Shown here: positions 9,774 through 18,800 of the stretch, piece by piece
Position numbering within the stretch: the first letter of the stretch is position 1
How the letters are laid out: each line of letters begins with the position of its first letter
Origin: Nostoc paludosum FACHB-159
GTDB lineage: Bacteria > Cyanobacteriota > Cyanobacteriia > Cyanobacteriales > Nostocaceae
Assembly (NCBI RefSeq): GCF_014698835.1
Contig: NZ_JACJTU010000007.1
Location: forward strand, 62,001 to 126,000
DNA length: 64,000 bases
Reading direction: 5' to 3'
The notes under the pieces: generated by a model
The model's database searches: none
Told to the model about the DNA's origin: nothing
What the model saw: only the letters and a program-made list of their open reading frames with translations
Made by a program: the position numbers and the translations under genes

Positions 9774-12700
9774 TTAGTGAGTTTGCATTTTTACCTGTCT
9801 TCTTCTTTGTCCTCTACTTAGCCTTTGTTCAAAAGCGTTTTTCTCAGATTCCTCAGGAGCAAAAATATTTGTCATAGAGCTGATATTTGGACATTCATAC
9901 AGTTTGGCAACAGATAGATTGGAGTCAAATTGCTTATTTAAAATAGCGATGAGTTGAATACCTATGAGTGAATCACCACCAAGCTCAAAGAAGTTATCAT
10001 AAATTCCTATCTTTTCAATTCCAATAACTTCTTGCCAAATATCAACTAGTTTTTGCTCATTTTGATTGCGCGGTGCAACGTAATCATTACTGAGTTCCGG
10101 TCTGGGATATTTTAATTTGGATGAATTGACAGTTTCTAAAAAATCTAGTCCTGGCGCGTTGTTGTCAGAATTATAATATTTGAGTACATCTAATAAGTCA
10201 GAGGTAGATATTACAACTTGAGGCATTGTATTTTCTAAAATCCGGTGAAATACATCTACACCTTCATGGGGTAATATGCCTTGCTTAAGATTTTCTAATC
10301 GCAATTCTTGGAGTCGTTGTGGTAATTCTGTGTTTACCGCCATCCCAACTTCTTGCCAAGTATCCCAATTAATGCTTGTAATAAATCGGTTTTGTTTTCC
10401 AGCATAGCAGTGAGCATAAGCATCCAAAAAAGCATTTGCGGCACAATAATCTACCTGTCCAAATTCCGCTATGATTGAGCTATTTGATGAGACTAAAACA
10501 AAAAAATCTAATTCAATATTTTTGAGAATTGTATCAATAACTATTGTTCCCTTTACCTTAGGAGCCAGAATTCTTTGTGCGTCTTCTGGAGTTTTTCGTT
10601 GAATTGCACCGCCTCCAGAAATTCCGGCGGCGTGGATAACGCCATTGAGTTCGCCAAATTGTTGTTGAGCTTGAGCGATCGCACTTTGCATTTGTTCTAT
10701 ATTACTAACATCAGCAGCGATCGCCAAAACTTCTGCACCCAAATCTTCAAGTTCTTGAACTTTGCGAATCTTACAGCTAGTACTATCAGTTTCATCATGA
10801 GTAGATAGCCATTGAGACCACTCATTTTTGTTGGGTAAAGCAGAACGTCCTACTAACAGTAACTTTGCTTGTACAGTTCGAGCTAAATATTCTGCTAAAA
10901 CAAGTCCAATACCTCCGAGTCCACCTGTAATTAAATAGACTCCTTTTTCTCGTAATCGAGGCTTTTCAGTTTTAGTCTTCTCAAAACGTACTGGCTCAAA
11001 ACTCTGCACCCAACGATTCAAACCTCGATAAGCAATTAACTTCTCTGATTTATCAACCGTCAATTCTGCCAGTAAATTTTCTATTAGTTTTTGTTCTTGC
11101 CAACTGCCATCGGGAGGAAGGATAACATCAATGCTACGGCAATTGATATTTGCATATTCTTGAGAAATAACTTTAACTGGGCCGAGCAAAGTTGCCTTCT
11201 CTGGAGAAAGTACTTCAGTTCCTGTTACTGACTGTAGGTTGTTAGAAATAACTGTGATTTCAAAATTGTTAGTTGTTTCCCGTCTCCCTAAAACTTGGGC
11301 AATAAACAATAAACTATAAAATCCCTTTATTTGGGCTGTTTCTAATTCTTGGTCAATAATAGGTGTAACACTCCATAAATGAAGTATCTTTCTTGGCAAC
11401 TTATTTTGCCTAATTAATTCTTCAAATAAAACATCATAATTATCATGACTTTCAGGATTAATAGTATATTCAGACTTGCCTAGTATGGTAAAGTTTTCGC
11501 CTACTTTCACCGTAACGACATCTTGGCTTTGTTTCTCTAGTTCTTTTACTAAATTGATACCTAAGCCGCACTCATCGAGAAACACCAAAGTACAATATTT
11601 TTCAGTTACTAATTCTTCAGTATCTAGTTTAGCTGGAGGTAAAGAAGGCTTCCAAAAAGGAAGGTAAAACCAGTCGGCTATATCAGGTTTTTTAACGAGT
11701 GAGGCTGAATTATGATTATTATCTTGCTCTGGCTTTTTCGCATCAATCCAATACCTTTGTCGTTCAAAAGGATAGGTAGGTAAAGGTAAACGATGGCGCT
11801 TTTCTTCGCTATAAAATTCTGACCAATCTATATTTACACCAAAAAGCCACAACTGCCCTAATGTCTGCAACAAAAAGCTAACATCTGATTGTTCATTGTG
11901 AGGTAACGAAGTCAGTAGGTGTTGTTTGGCATCGATATTTAAATGTTCTTGAGTTAATCTGCTTAAATTTCGTCCCGGCCCTATCTCTAGAAAAACACCT
12001 TCAAACTGCTCTAACAGTTGAGATATACTATCAGAAAATTTCACACTTTGTTGTAAACTTTGGCTCCAATAGTTGGGATTTGTGGCTTGTACGTCTGTAA
12101 TCCAACTACCAGTTACATTGGAAATAAAACGAATCCGTGGCGGGTTGAATTTAACTTTTTTTCCCTTGTTTGTTACAATTACTAAGGAATCTTCTAAAGA
12201 AAATACACCTGCGATCGCAGCTGCAACATATTCACCAATACCTTCACCAATCATTGCTTCTGGTAGCACACCCCATGACATCCATAACTCAGCCAGGGCA
12301 TACTCAATTACAAATAATGCTACATCGATGAGGTTAGCTGCGGCAATTTTATCTAAGCTTGAAAACAGGAAATTGCGAATATCAAAACCGATGTGAGATT
12401 GCAAAATTTCGGCACACTTATCTACATATTTGCGATATATTGTTTCAACTTCGTATAATTCTTTGGTGATGTTGCAATTTGGCGATCGTTCTCCGGAAAA
12501 CATGAAAATTACAGGACAACGAGATGGCTGGAAATGATAGTCAAAAACTCCTTCTTGGTCATGATTTTGAAGGAATTTCACAGCGTCATTCAAGTCTTGG
12601 CAAACTATCATACGCCGATGGTCAAAAGCTCGGCGACCTACTTTTAGAGTGTAAGCTACGTCAGCTAAGTTAATATCAGGATTTTGCTGGAGGTAAGTAG

Positions 12701-14123
12701 CTAAATTTGCTGTGGCAGTTTCTAAGGCTGTGCTAGTTTTGGCTGATAATAATATTAATTGCCAAGAGCGAGAAGCACTAGATTCTTCAATTCTTGGAGC
12801 TTCTTCTAATATTACATGGGCGTTAGTTCCGCCAACACCAAAAGAGCTTACACCTGCTCTACGAGGTAAACCGTTAGTTTTCCACTCTGATAATTTGGTA
12901 TTAACATAGAAAGGACTGTTAGCAAAATCTATTTCTGGATTTCCTTTTTCAAAGTGTAAACTAGGGGGTATTTGTTGATGTTTTAATGCCAGAACTGTTT
13001 TAATTAAACCTGTCACCCCTGCTGCTGTATCTAGATGTCCAATATTAGTTTTTACTGAACCAATAGCGCAGAAACCTTTTTGATTTGTGCTAGCACGAAA
13101 AGCTTGTGTGAGAGCCTTAATTTCAATCGGATCTCCCAAGGGGGTCGCAGTTCCATGAGCTTCAACATAAGAAATAGTATCGGCTTCAACACCAGCTAAA
13201 GCAAGTGCTTCTGAAATTACTTCTCTTTGACCGTGAACGCTAGGTGCTGTAAAACCAACTTTTAAAGAGCCGTCATTATTGATAGCCGAACCTTTAATTA
13301 CAGCATGAATAAAATCTCCATCAGCAATAGCATCCTCCAATCTTTTTAATACAACAATTCCTAAACCATCGCCAAACACTGTTCCTTTAGCGTTAGCATC
13401 AAAAGTCCGGCAATGTCCGTCAGGAGAATGAAGAACTCCCTCTTGATAGTGATAGCCAGATTTTTGAGGCAGCTTGGCTATAGAAACACCACCAGCCAAA
13501 GCTATATCACTTTCTCCGTTGAGCAAACTTTGGCAGGCTAAGTGTACGGCTATTAATGATGTAGAACAGTTATTCTGAACATTAATACTTGGGCCAGTAA
13601 GATTTAATTTATAAGAAATTTGCGTACTTAAGTTATCTTTTTCATTACCAATAAAAATATTTAAAGCATCTATCGACTCGATTAATTCTTTATTTGAAAC
13701 TAAATTTGTAAATAAATAATTACTGTTAGTTCCCCCAGCATAAACCCCAATCTTACCTTTGTAAGATTCGGAATCATACCCCGCAGATTCTAACGCTTGC
13801 CAGGCGGACTCTAAAAATATCCGATGCTGGGGATCTGTGATTTCAGCTTCTCTAGGAGTATATCCAAAAAATGCAGCATCAAATAACTCAATACCATCTA
13901 TTATGCTGCCTACTTTCACATAATTTGGGTCATTGAGTACAGTTGGCTCTACACCAGCAGCTAAGAGTTCTTCATCTGTAAAACGCGAAATTGATTCTAC
14001 TCCATCTCGCAAGTTTTCCCAAAAATTATCAACATTATTTGCACCTGGAAACCTACCAGTTATACCAATAATAGCTATTTCATCACTATCATCAAAATTT
14101 TCAACTTCTTGAGAATTATTCAT
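9774..14123 (-). CDS. PKS-4: KS-(inactivated AT)-KR-ACP module
   Basis: This is a 1449-residue type I PKS module. The KS has Cys near 184 in the unusual context NNCSTS, with His motifs EAHGTAT and NIGHLD. The KR is complete (GGLGGIG near 1067, YCAAN active site), and the ACP has GGDSL near 1378. The acyltransferase is badly damaged. The nucleophile motif GHSIGE is GEGIGE near residue 626, so Ser becomes Gly. FSGQGSQ is FSGERSP. About 88 residues, including the substrate-recognition HAFH motif and catalytic His, are missing compared with PKS-5. The reading frame is intact, so the rest of the module may still work if the ACP is loaded in trans by another AT. The C-terminal basic tail (RLSRGQRRRQV) is a docking element of the type preceding PKS partners. 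Confidence 0.94.
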   Translation of the reverse strand: MNNSQEVENFDDSDEIAIIGITGRFPGANNVDNFWENLRDGVESISRFTDEELLAAGVEPTVLNDPNYVKVGSIIDGIELFDAAFFGYTPREAEITDPQHRIFLESAWQALESAGYDSESYKGKIGVYAGGTNSNYLFTNLVSNKELIESIDALNIFIGNEKDNLSTQISYKLNLTGPSINVQNNCSTSLIAVHLACQSLLNGESDIALAGGVSIAKLPQKSGYHYQEGVLHSPDGHCRTFDANAKGTVFGDGLGIVVLKRLEDAIADGDFIHAVIKGSAINNDGSLKVGFTAPSVHGQREVISEALALAGVEADTISYVEAHGTATPLGDPIEIKALTQAFRASTNQKGFCAIGSVKTNIGHLDTAAGVTGLIKTVLALKHQQIPPSLHFEKGNPEIDFANSPFYVNTKLSEWKTNGLPRRAGVSSFGVGGTNAHVILEEAPRIEESSASRSWQLILLSAKTSTALETATANLATYLQQNPDINLADVAYTLKVGRRAFDHRRMIVCQDLNDAVKFLQNHDQEGVFDYHFQPSRCPVIFMFSGERSPNCNITKELYEVETIYRKYVDKCAEILQSHIGFDIRNFLFSSLDKIAAANLIDVALFVIEYALAELWMSWGVLPEAMIGEGIGEYVAAAIAGVFSLEDSLVIVTNKGKKVKFNPPRIRFISNVTGSWITDVQATNPNYWSQSLQQSVKFSDSISQLLEQFEGVFLEIGPGRNLSRLTQEHLNIDAKQHLLTSLPHNEQSDVSFLLQTLGQLWLFGVNIDWSEFYSEEKRHRLPLPTYPFERQRYWIDAKKPEQDNNHNSASLVKKPDIADWFYLPFWKPSLPPAKLDTEELVTEKYCTLVFLDECGLGINLVKELEKQSQDVVTVKVGENFTILGKSEYTINPESHDNYDVLFEELIRQNKLPRKILHLWSVTPIIDQELETAQIKGFYSLLFIAQVLGRRETTNNFEITVISNNLQSVTGTEVLSPEKATLLGPVKVISQEYANINCRSIDVILPPDGSWQEQKLIENLLAELTVDKSEKLIAYRGLNRWVQSFEPVRFEKTKTEKPRLREKGVYLITGGLGGIGLVLAEYLARTVQAKLLLVGRSALPNKNEWSQWLSTHDETDSTSCKIRKVQELEDLGAEVLAIAADVSNIEQMQSAIAQAQQQFGELNGVIHAAGISGGGAIQRKTPEDAQRILAPKVKGTIVIDTILKNIELDFFVLVSSNSSIIAEFGQVDYCAANAFLDAYAHCYAGKQNRFITSINWDTWQEVGMAVNTELPQRLQELRLENLKQGILPHEGVDVFHRILENTMPQVVISTSDLLDVLKYYNSDNNAPGLDFLETVNSSKLKYPRPELSNDYVAPRNQNEQKLVDIWQEVIGIEKIGIYDNFFELGGDSLIGIQLIAILNKQFDSNLSVAKLYECPNISSMTNIFAPEESEKNAFEQRLSRGQRRRQVKMQTH

Positions 14124-14150
14124 AGAAAAACTACCTAACTACACATCCTC

Positions 14151-14180
14151 TTGCGTTCCTCTCTGCGCCTCTGCGTGAGA
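14151..14180. repeat. Dispersed cgcagag-type intergenic repeat (inverted orientation)
   Basis: The sequence ctctctgcgcctctgcgtga in the gap between PKS-4 and the decarboxylase is the reverse-complement form of the family seen at 5585, 6469, 24734 and 35120. Confidence 0.55.
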
Positions 14181-14206
14181 TAAAAAATATTACTCTGACA
14201 AGCTTC

Positions 14207-15862
14207 TCAACAATCTGATATCTCCAAATCTAAAGCAATTTTAATTTGGTCATGTAAAACTGCATCAATATCATCTTTAGTCGTCAGCGGGTTAGCAATT
14301 ACCGCACGCAACGCAGTTAGAGAAATTTCTCGATCTAAACAATTAATTCTTTTTGTTGTCCGTGAAATAAAAGTACGACCAGCTTGACGCTGACTTTTTT
14401 GCAGGCGCTCATTAAATATATTAATTTGTTTATTCTCGCTTTCTGCTAATTGCTTTTTAACTGCAACTTCTCTTAAAGACTGCGGAATATAACGATAAAG
14501 AAGTAAATTGATATCCGGTTCTGATAGTAACTCAAATTCCGGCATGGCATTGATACAATCAGCCATATATTGTGTCTTCTCGATTCCGGCATCAATCAGA
14601 AATTCATAACCTTTTAAACCTATCAGATGTAGCCCAGCATGTAAAAATAATGCCATACCGGGACGAGAACCTTCTAAAGCGCGTTTTCCTAAATCGAATG
14701 AACCTTTACGCATGGTATAGCTAGCATTTTTTTCAATAGCTGAAGCTAGGTGTGGTTCGCGCATAAATACCATGCCAATACCCATAGGTAAGTACAGCTG
14801 TTTATGTCCATCAATTGTGACTGAATCAGCGCGTTCAATACCAGCAAGTTTTTGTCGATGTTGTTCGGAAAAAATTAATGGCCCACCCCAAGCTGCATCT
14901 ACATGAAAATGAACATTTGCAGCTTCGGCGATATCTGCAATATCTGAAAGTGAGTCTATATTACCAGAATCTGTAGTACCGGCAACGCCAGCGATCGCAA
15001 TTATATGCAAATTTTTTGATTGACAATCTGCAACAGCCTGACGTAAAGCTACTAAGTCCACTTGGTTGTTCCTATTAGTAGGAATTTTAATCAAACTATG
15101 AGTACCTATGCCTAATAAATCTGCTGCCTTTTCAAAAGAAAAATGCATCAACTCAGAGCCAATTATTACTGCTCCTTGATAACCGTAGTAATCTAACGCT
15201 GCTGTTAAACCTGCCTTTTCTACACCTGGAAAGCTATTTTTTGCACCCAAAGATTTATTACGAGCGCACCATAACGCGATGATGTTCGCTGCGGTACCTC
15301 CAGAAACTAATATACCTAAAGTACTTTGGCTATTTTGTACATGCTCGCTATAAAATTCGTCAGAAAAGTTATAGATTAATCTATGAATCATTGCCAAAGC
15401 CTGACGTTCATAAGGACTAAAAGCTTTGGCTGTTTCTATTTTGACAACATTCTGATTCATTGCTGTCATCAGTTTTGCCAAAGGTCGTACAAAACAAGGC
15501 AGCGCAGAGGTCATGTGACCTATAAATCGGGGTGAAGATGTATGTATTGAATGATTAATAACATTACTTGCTAAATATTCCAGGTAGCTATCAAAATCAG
15601 CAGGATTAGTGGGAACTTGGCTATCAGCAAAGGTTTCTATTAATGAACTAAATTCAATACTTGAATTAGTGTTAACTGCATTTAAGAAATTATCAATCAA
15701 CACATCAGTTTCAACAGCCATCTTAGCTTCTGTAGCGACTAAGCTATTAGATGGTGCAAATAATTCCATCACTTCATTGGCAACTGCATAGTGTGGCGTT
15801 AGCTCATTCTCCAAAAAGAGATTTTGCTGAGTTTTTTCTTGTCTTTGCTGACTTAATGCCAT
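14207..15862 (-). CDS. PLP-dependent amino-acid decarboxylase, probably aspartate 1-decarboxylase-like
   Basis: This 551-residue group II PLP decarboxylase has the HVDAAWGGP motif, with the Asp that contacts the PLP ring nitrogen, and the PLP lysine in DGHKQLYLP near residue 351. This form of the lysine motif, the EGSRPG segment and the overall length remind me of the PanP-type aspartate 1-decarboxylases (Asp to beta-alanine). Diaminobutyrate decarboxylases (Dab to 1,3-diaminopropane) belong to the same superfamily. I favour beta-alanine formation, because the terminal NRPS-5 adenylation domain carries a beta-alanine-like code, whereas no domain here would activate a diamine. The gene sits between PKS-3 and PKS-4 with short gaps, so it is part of the cluster. 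Family is firm; substrate is inferred. Confidence 0.88.
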   Translation of the reverse strand: MALSQQRQEKTQQNLFLENELTPHYAVANEVMELFAPSNSLVATEAKMAVETDVLIDNFLNAVNTNSSIEFSSLIETFADSQVPTNPADFDSYLEYLASNVINHSIHTSSPRFIGHMTSALPCFVRPLAKLMTAMNQNVVKIETAKAFSPYERQALAMIHRLIYNFSDEFYSEHVQNSQSTLGILVSGGTAANIIALWCARNKSLGAKNSFPGVEKAGLTAALDYYGYQGAVIIGSELMHFSFEKAADLLGIGTHSLIKIPTNRNNQVDLVALRQAVADCQSKNLHIIAIAGVAGTTDSGNIDSLSDIADIAEAANVHFHVDAAWGGPLIFSEQHRQKLAGIERADSVTIDGHKQLYLPMGIGMVFMREPHLASAIEKNASYTMRKGSFDLGKRALEGSRPGMALFLHAGLHLIGLKGYEFLIDAGIEKTQYMADCINAMPEFELLSEPDINLLLYRYIPQSLREVAVKKQLAESENKQINIFNERLQKSQRQAGRTFISRTTKRINCLDREISLTALRAVIANPLTTKDDIDAVLHDQIKIALDLEISDC

Positions 15863-15897
15863 TTTCTACCCCACAAAGGATTTATGTTTTTGACTTC

Positions 15898-18800
15898 TTA
15901 CTTTTGACTGGCTCGGCGATGGTTTTGTCTGGCTTCTTTGCGACGCTTAATTGAAGCAGACCTAACTTGAGGACGGTAAGAATCTTTTTGCGAAACAGCT
16001 TCTTCATCGCTAGTTAAAAACTCGGCAAGAGAACTGATAGTTGGTCTTTCATAAATGCTAATTATCGGAATATGGGTATTTAATTCTTTCTGTAACTGAG
16101 AGATAACCTCAACACCGATTAAAGAACTTCCTCCCAAATCAAAGAAGTTATCATAAATACCAATCTTTTCAATTCCTAAAACTTTTTGCCAAGCTTTTGT
16201 AACTATTTGCTCTACCTGATTACTAGGTGGAACGTACTCGTTTTGTAAGTTTCGTCTGGAATGAAGCGATAAAGTATCTGTATTATTTTGTAAAAAATGT
16301 CGTTTTATCCATTGCTCAATTCTTGGTTGTAATTCTCCCGCAGAAACAACAATCTGAGGAGTTTTAGTTAAACATAATACACGCCTAAAGACATCTATAC
16401 CTTCCTTCCATGTCATGCGTAATTTTTCTAAGGCTACTCCCACAGTCAAGTCTTGGATATCGCCTTCTTCAGATTGCCAAGTATCCCAGTTCACGCTAAT
16501 ACAAGGAAACAAATTTTTTTGGTTATGCTTGTGAGCATAAGCATCCATAAAAATGTTAGCAGCAGAATAGGAAGTTAACCCTAAACCTCCTAAGACAGAT
16601 GATGAGGAAGATGTGAATAAACAAAAATCTAGCCTTTGACCTTGCAAAACTTTTTCTAAGACAAATAGCCCATATACTTTAGGACTAAATTGTGCTTGGC
16701 TTTGAGCTTTAGAACTTTCTTCAATAGTGTAATACGCATCGTCATTAATTCCGGCGGTGTGGATGACACCATGAATTTTCCCAAAGCGTTCTTTAGCTAA
16801 TTGTATAGCTTTTTGCATTTGTTGTTCGTTAGCTACATCAGCACTAATCGCTTCAACCTCAGCACCTAATTCCTCAAGCATCATCACTTTTTTCAGCTTT
16901 TGGCTAACTTCATTGGATTCATCATGATTTAGTAGCCATTCAGACCATTGATGTCTTTCTGGTAAGCCTTTTCTACCGATTAAAATTAGTTTAGCTTGTA
17001 CTGTTTTTGCTAAGTATTCTGACATTGCTAAACCAATGCGACCAAGCCCGCCGGTGATTAGATAAACACCCCCTTTTTTTAACTTGGTTTTGCTGGTAAT
17101 ACTCTCATCTAAACGTATAGCTTCATAAGTTTTAATCCAGCGATGATTGCCACGATAAGCAATTAAGTTATCAGTTATTGGTGCTGTAAATTCTGTCAGT
17201 AACGAGTCTATTAGTGTTGGTGATGGCTTAGTTCTAGAGTCTGTAAGTATGATATCAAAGCAGCAGCAAGTTATGTTGAGATATTCTTGTGGAATTACAT
17301 TGCATGGGCCCAATATAGTTGTTTTCTCAGGACATAAACTCTCGCTACCAGTAACATCATGTAGATTGCTGGTAACAATCATCAACTTTATTGGGTCAAT
17401 GATATTCTGTTTTGCTAAGGCTTGTGCTAGAAACAGCAGACTATCAAAACCGAGATTTTGGCAATGCTCAAAAAACTGATATTGTGTCTCTGGGTCTAGC
17501 TTATGATTAGGTAAAATATCGTTAGGAGTTACGCTCCAAAAATGCGCGATTTGCCTACCTTCGTTAATCCAATTTTGTTCTTGCAGTACTTTAAATAAAG
17601 TATTATAGTCATCTCTTCGTTGGGGATTAATTACATAATTACAGTCATCAAATTTAGCAAATTTATCACCAAGCCTCACAAAAATTATATCTTGATTTTG
17701 TTGCTTGAGTCGATCTGCAATTTCTACTCCCACTCCATAGTTATCAACAAAAATTAACCAAGATGACTTTTCTTCTAGCAATTTCTCCTGTTGAATAAGC
17801 TCAACTGGTGTAGATTCTTTCCACCGAGGAACATAAAACCAGTCAGCAATATCTGGCTTTTTATCTGATTTTTTTGGCGACATCATTGCCAAAGTGGCAT
17901 TTCGATTTACCTCAATCCAATAACGCTGGCGCTCAAATGGATAAGTAGGTAAAGGTAGGCGATGACGCTTTTCATTTACATAAAAACCAGACCAATCAAT
18001 TTGAATTCCTACTAACCAAAGCCTACCCAAGGTATTAAGTAAAAATTCTATATCTGATTGTTGCTCTTGAGGATGCGGTATAGAGGTTAGTGTGATTACA
18101 TCTGTTTGATGTTGTTTCGCTAAACTACTTAACGTCCGTCCCGGCCCGACTTCCAATAATATTTGTTCTGGTTGTTTCAATAACTCAGAAATTCCTAAGC
18201 TAAAGCGTACCGCTTCTCTTAAATGCCTAGCCCAATATTTAGGATTTGTTGCTTCAGTTGCAGTAATCCAAGTTCCACTAACATTAGAAATAAAAGGAAT
18301 TTTCGGAGGATTAAGTTTTACTTCTTGTAATGACTGAATGAAAGTCTCAATGATGGGCGACATCATTTCAGAGTGAAAGGCGTGAGATGTATGCAAACGC
18401 CTACAATTTACGCCTATTTGTTGTAGTTTTTCTTGCAATCCTTCTATTGCTGTGTCTGAACCAGACACTACGCAAGAAGAAGGTCCATTAATGGCAGCTA
18501 GAGAGATTCCTTTTTCTAGAAATTGTTGTATTTTTTGTTCTGGAAGCTGAACTGAAAGCATAGCACCGCCGGGTAACTCTTGCATGAGTTTTCCTCGCGT
18601 TGCTACTATCGCTAAGGCATCTTCTAAAGTGAAAACTCCAGCTATAGTTGCAGCTACATATTCTCCAATACTATGACCAATCATTGCCTCTGGGCGCATA
18701 CCCCAAGACATCCACAACTTGGACATAGCATATTCAATTACAAACAATGCTGGTTGAGTAATTGCTGTTTGTTGTAATTTTTGTGTTGCTTCTGGAATGT

